DNA of 11,194 nt from GCA-002712965 sp913048525 (GCA_913048525.1 CAJWWP010000048.1:1-11194), one strand, 5' to 3'. Numbered from the stretch's first letter, positions 1 through 6,591 are shown. The notes: generated by a model from the letters alone, not told the origin. Translations and numbers: made by a program.

Positions 1-55
1 GGACACCGCCCTCTCAAGGCGGAGATCACGGGTTCGAATCCCGTATGCGCTACCA
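1..55 (+). tRNA. tRNA-Glu (anticodon CTC), 3' part, cut by left edge
   Basis: This is the 3' two-thirds of a tRNA gene whose 5' end lies outside the window. The visible parts are the 3' half of the D stem, a five-pair anticodon stem CCGCC/GGCGG at 6-10 and 18-22 enclosing the loop CTCTCAA, a T arm ACGGG/CCCGT with loop TTCGAAT, seven acceptor bases, discriminator A and an encoded CCA at 53-55. Loop positions 34-36 read CTC, which decodes the glutamate codon GAG. The GGACACCGCCCTCTCA core is typical of bacterial tRNA-Glu. The 5' acceptor strand cannot be checked. Confidence 0.93.
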
Positions 56-122
56 AGCGGTAGATGGAATTAGTTCAGGGTTTTCTCGGATAACGTTACT
101 ATTTATTCGCTTAGATATAATT

Positions 123-782
123 ATGAAAACTGAATCTTGTCCCCTTTGTATGACAGAATGCCCTATTTTCTTTTATCAGAGCACACGTGTGAATTTGGTT
201 AGAGATTTTTTTCAATGTACTAACTGTCAGCTGGTATTTGTTCCGTCTGATTTTCATCTGAATTTATCCCAACGAAGAGATAGATATCTTGAGCATAACA
301 ATGATCCAATGGATTCCGACTATAGATCTTTTCTGTCAAGATTAAGAGATCCTTTATTATCATTATTGAAAGATGGTGATGTTGGGTTAGATTTCGGTTG
401 TGGACCAGGACCGGCCCTAGCACAAATGCTGAGGGAATCTGGCTACAAGATGGATTTATATGACCCATTGTTCCAAAACAACGCTTCAGCTCTTCAAGGA
501 AGTTACGACTTTGTCACATGCACGGAGACTGTTGAGCACTTTTCTTATCCCGCCTCGGATTTTGCTCTACTTGACCGTGTTGTGAAGCCCGAAGGCGTTT
601 TGGGAATTATGACGTCAATTTTGTATGAGGATGTGGTTTTTGAAGATTGGTACTATAAATTAGACCCGACACACGTGAGTTTCTATACACCGCTGACGAT
701 GGAGTGGATATCGAATCGCTTTAATTGGCTTATTCGAGGTACCCACAAAAACGTATATTTCTTTGTTAAACAGGGATTATAA
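123..782 (+). CDS. Class I SAM-dependent methyltransferase with N-terminal Cys4 motif
   Basis: A 219-residue protein, probably a soluble S-adenosylmethionine-dependent methyltransferase of the Methyltransf_23 type; its substrate is unknown. The N-terminus carries two CxxC pairs, Cys6/Cys9 and Cys32/Cys35, which look like a small zinc ribbon. The SAM-binding motif I, LDFGCGPGPAL, is at about residues 89-99. An acidic YDP strand end follows, then a TETVEHF motif (post-II/IV region) and a KPEGVLGIM strand. The tail segment with DPTHVSFYTP is typical of the family. I chose ATG 123 because it places the first CxxC directly after the start. The frame is also open further upstream to an ATG at 45, but that lies inside the tRNA. 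There is no clear ribosome binding site before 123. The gene begins 67 bases after the tRNA and ends seven bases before the preferred aminotransferase start, so the two are probably cotranscribed. Cys-ribbon methyltransferases often act on sugars or small metabolites, but that is only a family-level hint. Confidence 0.85.
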   Translation: MKTESCPLCMTECPIFFYQSTRVNLVRDFFQCTNCQLVFVPSDFHLNLSQRRDRYLEHNNDPMDSDYRSFLSRLRDPLLSLLKDGDVGLDFGCGPGPALAQMLRESGYKMDLYDPLFQNNASALQGSYDFVTCTETVEHFSYPASDFALLDRVVKPEGVLGIMTSILYEDVVFEDWYYKLDPTHVSFYTPLTMEWISNRFNWLIRGTHKNVYFFVKQGL

Positions 783-789
783 TCAGTCC

Positions 790-1956
790 GTGTCAGACTT
801 AAGTGATAGATTTCTTCCTTCCCTATTGGTTGATATAAAACCAGGCATTATTGACCTTGGTTGGGGTCATCCCTCGCCTTATCTTCACCCGTTAAATGAC
901 ATAAAAAAAGCTTCCGATAGACTTTTTTCCCAAGGTGATAGAGATTCTCTTCAATATGGGGCGAGCCAGGGTTACGGACCTTTTTTAGAGAGTTTGGCTA
1001 AGTTTCTTAATGACCAACCCGGATATCAAGTCGAGACCCATCCTCAGGAGCTTTTCCTAACTGCGGGTGCTTCACAGGGCCTAGACCTCGCGTGCACGTT
1101 GTTTGCCAAGTCCGGAGATTTGGTATTCGTGGAGGAACCCACCTACTTTGTTATAGAGAAGATATTCAGAGAGCATAATCTGGACGTTGTGGGTGTCCCA
1201 ACCGACGAGGATGGCATGATTGTGTCAGATCTTAGAGACAAGTTGGAATCAGGAATGCGTCCAAAGTTTGTATACGTAATACCCACTTTTCAAAATCCAA
1301 CCGGTTTCTCTCTTTCTGAGTCTAGGAGAGAGGAACTCTTGGTATTAGCAGAGGAATATGATTTTTTTATATTTGCCGATGAGGTATATCAACTGATTTA
1401 TTTTGATGCTCCTCCTCTGCCACCAATGCGAGCATTTGACCAATATAACAGGGTTCTATCCTTTGGTTCTTTTTCAAAAATTTTGGCTCCTGGTCTTAGG
1501 ACCGGTTGGATACATGCCGCGGAAGAAACAGTGGCCAAATTTACTTCATCTGCGCTTGCTTTCAGCGGGGGAGGGTTTAACCAGTTTGGGTCAGTTCTGA
1601 TAAAACATGTGATTGATTTAGGACTACTGAAAAAAAACACGAATTTATTACGTAAGGTGTATTCAGATCGATCTAGGTTGATGGGGGATGCACTATTGAA
1701 GGAGTTTGGCAGTTCACTCACCTATACGTGTCCAAAGGGAGGATTCTATTACTGGATTCAGTTTCCTGAAGGCTTTGATACCCAAAAATTCTTATCAGAA
1801 TGTGAGGACCAAGGCGTATCTTATCGCCCGGGGAACGCTTTTTCAGAATCCGGCAAGTTTGCAAGGTATCTTAGACTTACATTTACTTTGTATGAAGAAG
1901 CTGAGATAAAAGAAGGCGTCTCAAGATTAGGGGCAGCTTACAAGAAGGTTACTTAG
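790..1956 (+). CDS. PLP-dependent aminotransferase, fold type I (class I/II; LysN/KAT II-like)
   Basis: A cytoplasmic pyridoxal-phosphate aminotransferase of the class I/II family, closest in style to 2-aminoadipate/kynurenine aminotransferase II (LysN) and the catalytic domain of MocR proteins. There is no N-terminal GntR domain, so it is an enzyme and not a regulator. Counting from GTG 790 (388 residues): the GWGHPSP start of the domain, AGASQGLDL (phosphate-binding loop), PTFQNPTG with Asn169, FADEVYQ with Asp197 and Tyr200, SFSKILAPGLRTGW with the Schiff-base Lys230 and Arg237, and a C-terminal YLRLTF with the carboxylate-binding Arg. The start is uncertain. GTG 790 has an AGGGA at 772-776 with a long 13-base spacer. 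TTG 763 is in frame, would add nine residues and would overlap the methyltransferase by 20 bases, but has no Shine-Dalgarno sequence. The stop codon overlaps the end of the opposite-strand gene. The amino donor is not deducible. Confidence 0.9.
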   Translation: MSDLSDRFLPSLLVDIKPGIIDLGWGHPSPYLHPLNDIKKASDRLFSQGDRDSLQYGASQGYGPFLESLAKFLNDQPGYQVETHPQELFLTAGASQGLDLACTLFAKSGDLVFVEEPTYFVIEKIFREHNLDVVGVPTDEDGMIVSDLRDKLESGMRPKFVYVIPTFQNPTGFSLSESRREELLVLAEEYDFFIFADEVYQLIYFDAPPLPPMRAFDQYNRVLSFGSFSKILAPGLRTGWIHAAEETVAKFTSSALAFSGGGFNQFGSVLIKHVIDLGLLKKNTNLLRKVYSDRSRLMGDALLKEFGSSLTYTCPKGGFYYWIQFPEGFDTQKFLSECEDQGVSYRPGNAFSESGKFARYLRLTFTLYEEAEIKEGVSRLGAAYKKVT

Positions 1957-2870
1957 AGGATTTTGGTCCACTCCGAGTTTGATCTGGTGCGTGGAAATAT
2001 TTTAGGTTGGATTATTTCTGCAAGTATCTCTAATCCATCAACTATTCTTGGTCCAGGTCTGCTGAAATAAGATGATCCATCGACAACGTACGTATCCCCT
2101 TTAAAGTTCCCCCAGAACTCAGCACCCCAACTTTGATCATTTGCCAGCCTGAGAAATTCTGTGGCTGTTTTCTCAAGATCAAATCCGCATACCATAAGTA
2201 TCACTAAGTCTGGAGAAGCCGTTACCGCTTCTTCCCATTTAATTTCTTTAGACGGCGACCCATTTAAGCTGACTGCGTCTACTCCTCCGGAATAGCCAAT
2301 CATCTCAGGTATCCAATGGCCTCCACAAAAAGGCGGATCTAACCATTCCAACGAAAGTACCTTTGGATTGAAAGAGCTTGAAGATGTCATTTCTCTGACA
2401 TGATCGATTCTTTTCTGTAACGAATTGGAGAGTTCCCTAGCTTTGAGAGGTGATCCTGTGGCGTCGCCTATCTCAACTATTGTTTCGAGTATCCCTCCCA
2501 GAGTGGTGGGCTCGAGTGAGATTACATCAATGTCTGCTTCCAATTTTCGTACACTAGTTTCTACTTGGGAATAGGATACTGCGCACACCTCGCAAAGTTC
2601 CTGCGTGAGTATAAGATCTGGATTGATTTTCCCAAGAACTAAGTCGTCAATAGCGTAAATTCCTGATCCACGATGCATCGCTTCAGAAATGTGTCTGTCG
2701 ATTTCGGATGAAGTACTTTCAGAATGGTCGATCAGGCTTTTTGTAACCACTGGTACATGATTGACTTCAGGAGGATAGTCACATTCATGGGTTTTTCCTA
2801 CGAGACTGGCTGACATTCCTAAAGCACAAACTATCTCTGTGGTACTCGGTAGCAATGAACAGATTCTCAC
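1953..2870 (-). CDS. Cobalamin-binding protein-like (BtuF/periplasmic-binding fold) without signal peptide
   Basis: A 305-residue protein of the TroA/BtuF-type substrate-binding fold (COG0614), in the subfamily usually annotated cobalamin-binding protein. Visible hallmarks are the opening RICSLLPSTTEIVCALG, HECDYPPEV at about 28-36, PDLILTQELCEVCAVS at 84-99, LEWLDPPFCGGHWIPEM at about 174-190, a GGVD turn, LVILMVCGFDLEKT at about 222-235 and SSYFSRPGPRIVDGLEILAEI at about 266-286. The N-terminus has no hydrophobic signal peptide or lipobox, so the protein looks cytoplasmic, unlike true BtuF. No permease or ATPase gene lies beside it. The start is GTG at 2868-2870, preceded by a good GGAGG at 2880-2884 with a nine-base spacer. 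Its stop overlaps the aminotransferase stop by four bases. Role in corrinoid binding is a family-name inference; the ligand is unproven. Confidence 0.85.
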   Translation of the reverse strand: MRICSLLPSTTEIVCALGMSASLVGKTHECDYPPEVNHVPVVTKSLIDHSESTSSEIDRHISEAMHRGSGIYAIDDLVLGKINPDLILTQELCEVCAVSYSQVETSVRKLEADIDVISLEPTTLGGILETIVEIGDATGSPLKARELSNSLQKRIDHVREMTSSSSFNPKVLSLEWLDPPFCGGHWIPEMIGYSGGVDAVSLNGSPSKEIKWEEAVTASPDLVILMVCGFDLEKTATEFLRLANDQSWGAEFWGNFKGDTYVVDGSSYFSRPGPRIVDGLEILAEIIQPKIFPRTRSNSEWTKIL

Positions 2871-2884
2871 GGAATAAATCCTCC

Positions 2885-2974
2885 AATTTCACACTCGACT
2901 ATAGTAGCCTAAGATATTAATTGAATGTACATCAAGTTTATTATGTATTATCGTAACCTAACTAGCAGTGGAGG
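2885..2974. promoter_or_regulatory. Divergent intergenic region with candidate promoters
   Basis: This gap separates two divergent genes and should hold both promoters. An 8-bp palindrome ACTATAGT at 2898-2905 gives a TATAGT -10-like hexamer on each strand. On the - strand it sits suitably ahead of the GGAGG of the cobalamin-binding-like gene, though its -35 (TTCAAT at 2925-2920, 16-base spacer) is weak. For the + strand gene, TTGAAT at 2921-2926 and TATTAT at 2946-2951 are 19 bases apart, longer than ideal. A strong GGAGG at 2970-2974 lies six bases before the TTG start of the oxidase and decides that start. The ribosome site is firm; the promoters are tentative. Confidence 0.4.
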
Positions 2975-2980
2975 ACTAAA

Positions 2981-4066
2981 TTGGCTGACAATTTCTCAAC
3001 CTATGTGACAAATGAACAGTTTATTCAGCGCGCCAGGCAGAATCTGCCTCAAGGGCCTTGGGATTATTTGGCTGGAGCATCGGAGTCGGAGACTACCCAA
3101 AGAAGAAATAGACTTGCTTTTGACAAAATAGCTTTTCGCCCGCGAGTGTTGGTAGATGTATCAGAGGTTGACGCCAGTACAAACTTTATTGGTCAAGATA
3201 TAAGGATACCTGTCCTATTAGCGCCTATAGGGTCACTACAAACTTTCAATCCAGGAGGTGGGGCTGAAGTTTCGGAAGCCGCAGGAAATTTTGGGACTAT
3301 GCACGTTCTTAGTTCTGTCACTTTACCAAGCCTAGAGGAAACTATGGCTTCCTCAGATTTTGCCAAGTCATACCAACTGTATGTTCATGGTGACTGGGAC
3401 TGGACTAAAGATATGATTGCACGTGTCAAGTCGGCTGGATATAAAGGGTTCTGTATAACAGTTGATACTGCAAACTACAGTCGCAGAGAGAGACCCTTAT
3501 TAAGTGGTTGGAACCCCAGATCGAGAAGGGATATGGGAGGTTATAACTGGGCATCTGCGGTTACCTGGGACACCGTCGATAAGATAAAAGCAGAGGCTGG
3601 CCTACCATTTATGTTGAAAGGAATAGCAACGGCAGAGGATGCGGCGATAGCCATTGAACATGGAGTGAATGTGATTTGGATTTCCAATCACGGAGGTCGC
3701 CAGCTGGATCATGGACAGGGGACAATGGAAATGCTTCCAGAGATTGCGGAGGTTGTTGACGGTAAAGCTGAGATTGTATTGGATGGGGGTGTTCAGAGAG
3801 GGAGTGATGTACTGAAGGCTATATCTTTGGGGGCCACAGCAGTTGCGATAGGAAAAATGCAGGGTTGGGCGCTGGCTGCGGGCGGTGCTGCTGGTGTATA
3901 CCGGATGTTAGAAATTCTCGAGGAAGAAATGAAAGTAGCTATGGGATTGATGGGGGTAACTTCAGTTAGTCAACTTAATTCCAATTATGTTTGTAAGGCA
4001 GACCTGGTGACAATGCCCCACGAGATGAGCTCCTGGGTTAATAAGCCAGTTGATCGGATACTTTAA
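2981..4066 (+). CDS. FMN-dependent alpha-hydroxy acid oxidase/dehydrogenase (lactate/glycolate oxidase family)
   Basis: A 361-residue TIM-barrel flavoprotein of the FMN_dh family, which oxidises L-2-hydroxy acids to 2-oxo acids. Length matches soluble lactate or glycolate oxidases. Visible family sites: Tyr29 in WDYLAGAS, the RPRVLVDVSEVD strand at about 53-64, APIG at 81-84, YQLYV at 131-135, Asp162 in ITVDT, Arg169/Arg171 in RRERP, Lys213 in MLKGI, the catalytic His237 and Arg240 in SNHGGRQLD, and DGGVQRGSD at 268-276 for FMN phosphate binding. The site usually written GRP is GKM here (Lys292). The loop after APIG and the stretch after TVDT differ from classical members, so the substrate may be something other than lactate or glycolate. 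The start is TTG with GGAGG six bases upstream. There is no signal peptide or membrane segment, unlike respiratory LldD. The stop overlaps the convergent neighbour's stop. Confidence 0.88.
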   Translation: MADNFSTYVTNEQFIQRARQNLPQGPWDYLAGASESETTQRRNRLAFDKIAFRPRVLVDVSEVDASTNFIGQDIRIPVLLAPIGSLQTFNPGGGAEVSEAAGNFGTMHVLSSVTLPSLEETMASSDFAKSYQLYVHGDWDWTKDMIARVKSAGYKGFCITVDTANYSRRERPLLSGWNPRSRRDMGGYNWASAVTWDTVDKIKAEAGLPFMLKGIATAEDAAIAIEHGVNVIWISNHGGRQLDHGQGTMEMLPEIAEVVDGKAEIVLDGGVQRGSDVLKAISLGATAVAIGKMQGWALAAGGAAGVYRMLEILEEEMKVAMGLMGVTSVSQLNSNYVCKADLVTMPHEMSSWVNKPVDRIL

Positions 4067-4428
4067 TTATCCTTTGGAAACAAAATGTTTTTGAGTTGCC
4101 TTACGAAGACACCTTTGGCGAGTACCGGGTCGCATCCAAGCGCACGGGCTTCAGACATAGATGCTTCATCTTCGTGGGGTCCGTAGGCTGCAATATTAAC
4201 TTTTCCCCCTACCATACGTTTTACCTTTGAAAGTAATGGTTTCCAAAAGGTATCGTTTTCTTCAAGATCTACCAGAATATTTGAAATGTTGAAATTTTGA
4301 GTAAACTGATCAATTTGAGCAACGTCGGTTAATCTGCGCACCTTCATTTTTGACCCTGCCGCCGCCTCAATTCTTGGCAAAAACATCAAATTTCTAGAAA
4401 TTAGAATGACTAGTTTATTTTCTCTCAT
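4063..4428 (-). CDS. Small receiver-like (CheY-fold) protein, degenerate acidic pocket
   Basis: A 121-residue protein that looks like a stand-alone response-regulator receiver fold; I do not recognise a named family. The strand pattern fits: KLVILIS (beta1), KVRRL (beta2), ISNILVDLE with Asp54 at the beta3 end (the phospho-acceptor position), NIAAYGPHEDE (beta4), ARALGCDPVLAKG with Lys105 at the beta5 end. The normal pair of acidic residues after beta1 is absent (SRN instead), so Mg2+-dependent phosphorylation at Asp54 is doubtful and it may be a pseudo-receiver. No kinase or output domain is adjacent. ATG 4426-4428 is preceded by AGGGG at 4435-4439. It lies 49 bases downstream of the crotonase gene on the same strand, so the two may be cotranscribed, and it overlaps the oxidase gene by four bases at the stop. 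Confidence 0.65.
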   Translation of the reverse strand: MRENKLVILISRNLMFLPRIEAAAGSKMKVRRLTDVAQIDQFTQNFNISNILVDLEENDTFWKPLLSKVKRMVGGKVNIAAYGPHEDEASMSEARALGCDPVLAKGVFVRQLKNILFPKDN

Positions 4429-4477
4429 CTTTAACCCCTAGGTTTAAATTTGATAGTCATACCCAGATTGGAGGAAA

Positions 4478-5281
4478 CTATTGGACGATTGAATTCAGCG
4501 TGGGCGGGTCATATCTATCTTCTGGATTTTTCCAACCTGAGAAATTCGGTTTTCTCTTTTCCGCGAAAGCTCTTCGTGATTCGATCAGGTCGTTATCGTC
4601 GCCATGATTCTTTAGCGCATCTGCAAGCTTCTGTAAATCAGGACTTATGCCGGGTCTCATTTCTCGCATCATTTGAATCGTATTTACTCTAGATGCTGGA
4701 GGCAGGGAGAGCATGTGTTCACCCATCTCAATAGCTGTAGGAATTAAATTATCAGATTCCACTACACGGTTAAGAAATCCTATCTCATAAAACCTTTGTG
4801 CTGTAAATCGGAATCCGAGCGCCATTTCAGTTGCTACAGGATGCGAGACAGAGGCAAAGTATCCATGATTGTACCCACCGAGAAGCCATCTTTTTGCTTC
4901 AGATACCTCGAAGATTGCTTCTGGAGTGGCGATTCTCAAATCAGTCGCTTCAACCAGCATGAACCCTCCACCCATTGCATATCCATTAACCGCACATATG
5001 ACAGGTTTTTCAAGGACCCCGCTCATGAGAGGGTCCTCTATTGTTGGTCTTTTTCCTCCAACTATCCCTAATTCCAACGATTCTTTCATGTCCTCCCCGG
5101 CACAAAAAGCCCTTCCTGTTCCGGTGAATATACCTACCTCGAGATCGCTTGATTCTCTAAACTCACTCCAAGCTTCTGCTAGTTCCGTTCTTATCTGATA
5201 GCCAAGGGCATTCAGTCGTTCAGGTCTGTTGATCTGAACTATGAATATTTCTCCACGTTTTTCTGTTTTTATATATTCCAT
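4478..5281 (-). CDS. Enoyl-CoA hydratase/isomerase (crotonase) family protein
   Basis: A 267-residue crotonase-fold enzyme acting on a CoA thioester. It shows the NRPERLNAL opening at 18-26, the first oxyanion-hole segment GRAFCAGEDMKE at 56-67, and the second segment NGYAMGGGF at 99-107 followed by EATDLRIA. The glutamate equivalent to Glu164 of rat enoyl-CoA hydratase is kept (Glu128 in FEVSEA). The position of Glu144 is methionine (Met108), so a standard two-glutamate hydration is unlikely; isomerase, hydrolase, lyase or single-Glu hydratase chemistry is possible. The segment usually ending in GLIPGFGG is also divergent (WLLGGYNHG). The start is ATG 5279-5281, chosen because AGGTGG lies at 5289-5294 with a seven-base spacer and the domain begins right after it; an in-frame ATG 69 bases upstream lacks such support. 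It diverges from the enolase-superfamily gene and leads into the receiver-like gene. Confidence 0.87.
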   Translation of the reverse strand: MEYIKTEKRGEIFIVQINRPERLNALGYQIRTELAEAWSEFRESSDLEVGIFTGTGRAFCAGEDMKESLELGIVGGKRPTIEDPLMSGVLEKPVICAVNGYAMGGGFMLVEATDLRIATPEAIFEVSEAKRWLLGGYNHGYFASVSHPVATEMALGFRFTAQRFYEIGFLNRVVESDNLIPTAIEMGEHMLSLPPASRVNTIQMMREMRPGISPDLQKLADALKNHGDDNDLIESRRAFAEKRKPNFSGWKNPEDRYDPPTLNSIVQ

Positions 5282-5451
5282 TATGTTTCCACCTAGCGTA
5301 TAAAAATTATTAGGGGTCCCCAAAGATTCAATGGAGGTAAATACTAGCATTCATTTCGGTTGGCATGTCATGTACTACGATATCCTTATCACACCTTGAT
5401 CCTTATAATTCTAAGGGCTTCAACTTTGTTTAACATTAAGGATAGATTTAC
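5282..5451. promoter_or_regulatory. Divergent intergenic region with GGGG/CCCC palindrome and a TATAAT
   Basis: This 170-base gap between divergent genes should hold two promoters. On the + strand there is an exact TATAAT at 5404-5409, 42 bases ahead of the enolase-superfamily ATG, but no good -35 at 16-18 bases; AAGGA at 5438-5442 is the ribosome site for that gene. On the - strand, TTGAAT (5333-5328) is followed by an A/T-rich -10-like area around 5303-5308, and the near-perfect 14-base palindrome TTAGGGGTCCCCAA at 5310-5323 lies between them, where a repressor operator could sit. The palindrome is seen directly; operator function is inference. Confidence 0.35.
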
Positions 5452-6591
5452 ATGAAAATCACAGGAATCAAAACCAACATATTTTCTTCCAGACATAGTA
5501 ATGCAAAAAGAAATTGGCTCATTGTGAGAATCCAAACTGATGAAGGTATCGAGGGGATCGGAGAGTCTTCTATGTTGAGTTCGGATCCCATAGTAGAAGC
5601 TGTGATTCAAGAATGGTCGGAAAATTATCTCGTAGGCAAGGATCCTTTGGCAGGACAGGTACATTGGACACGCTTGCATCAGGATAATTTAGGCAGGGGA
5701 GGTCGTCTCTACTCAACCGTGTTATCAGGGATAGACATCGCCTTGTGGGATCTGAGAGGTAAGATACTTGGGGTGCCTGTTTATCAGTTGCTAGGAGGAC
5801 CTTTTAGAGACAAATTAAGAGTTTATGCAAACGGTTGGTATACGAATCCTGCTTCCCCCGAGGTTATAGCGGAGGAGGCCAAAAAGGTTGTTGACATGGG
5901 TTATACGGCTATGAAATTTGATCCATTTGGAAAGATTGCCTATACAACTATTTCACCTGAAGAGGCTCAGCTTTCCGTTGATAGAGTTGCCGCTGTCAGA
6001 GAGGCTGTAGGGCCGAACGTGGACATACTTATTGAAGTCCATGCTAGGTTCAATGTATACACGGCTGTGGGCTTGGCTAAGCGAATGGAACAATACAGGC
6101 CTTTCTGGTACGAAGAACCTGTATCTCAAGAGAACACTAACGAAATGAGGCAGGTTCGCGATCGAATAAACATTCCTGTAGCAACCGGTGAAAGGCTATA
6201 TCTAAAATTCCCATTTTTTGATCTTGTGAGAAATGAAGCCGTCGACATCTTACAGCCTGATATTTGTAATGCGGGAGGTATAACAGAACTTCACAAGATT
6301 GGAGCAATGGCTGAGGCTCAGCATGTAATGATGGCACCGCACAATACAAATTCGGCCGTCGGCACAGTGGCAAGCTTTCATTTAGACACTTCTATGCCCA
6401 ATTTTTTAATTCAGGAATATCACGCTGAATTTTACGAGCCTCACTATTTCCAGGTTGTTCAGGGTTTGCCTCGTCAAAAAGATGGTTATGTGGATCTACC
6501 CGAAGGTCCTGGCCTTGGGATTTCATTGGATAATGAGTTGTTGGATAAGCATCCTTATTTGCCCCTGGGAATGAGCGAAAGAGGAATTTAA
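5452..6591 (+). CDS. Mandelate racemase/muconate lactonizing enzyme family, galactonate dehydratase-like
   Basis: A 379-residue enolase-superfamily enzyme, likely a sugar-acid dehydratase of the D-galactonate dehydratase type (Mg2+-assisted abstraction of the proton alpha to a carboxylate). An N-terminal capping domain (about 1-115) contains the DEGIEGIGE and SGIDIALWDLRGK motifs. The barrel carries the metal ligands Glu195 (LIEVHARF), Glu221 (WYEEP) and Glu247 (ATGERL). Catalytic residues fit the family: His197 next to the first ligand, and a His297/Asp270 dyad (APHNTN and QPDICNAGG). Classical members usually have Asp at the first ligand position; Glu is seen here. The exact sugar acid is not deducible, and no aldolase or kinase of a sugar-acid pathway is adjacent. 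ATG 5452 follows AAGGA at 5438-5442. Confidence 0.88.
   Translation: MKITGIKTNIFSSRHSNAKRNWLIVRIQTDEGIEGIGESSMLSSDPIVEAVIQEWSENYLVGKDPLAGQVHWTRLHQDNLGRGGRLYSTVLSGIDIALWDLRGKILGVPVYQLLGGPFRDKLRVYANGWYTNPASPEVIAEEAKKVVDMGYTAMKFDPFGKIAYTTISPEEAQLSVDRVAAVREAVGPNVDILIEVHARFNVYTAVGLAKRMEQYRPFWYEEPVSQENTNEMRQVRDRINIPVATGERLYLKFPFFDLVRNEAVDILQPDICNAGGITELHKIGAMAEAQHVMMAPHNTNSAVGTVASFHLDTSMPNFLIQEYHAEFYEPHYFQVVQGLPRQKDGYVDLPEGPGLGISLDNELLDKHPYLPLGMSERGI

Noticed and set aside
45..122. Upstream extension of the methyltransferase to ATG 45
   Set aside because: That ATG lies in the acceptor stem of the tRNA-Glu gene, and the added 26 residues have no resemblance to the family N-terminus, which begins at the Cys4 motif.
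1398..1721. Open reading frame of 107 codons on the - strand inside the aminotransferase gene
   Set aside because: It is fully inside a gene with strong motifs, has no recognisable domain, and is best explained as a shadow frame.
4869..5198. Open frame of 109 codons on the + strand opposite the crotonase gene
   Set aside because: It mirrors codon pattern of the real gene on the other strand; no start signal and no recognisable protein features.
5282..5350. Longer start for the crotonase gene at 5350
   Set aside because: ATG 5281 has AGGTGG at a seven-base spacing and starts directly at the domain; the extra 23 residues are not family-like and run through the palindrome and promoter region.
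5389..5679. Open frame of 96 codons on the - strand across the enolase-superfamily gene start
   Set aside because: It overlaps the ribosome site and first codons of a well-supported gene and shows no domain or good start of its own.
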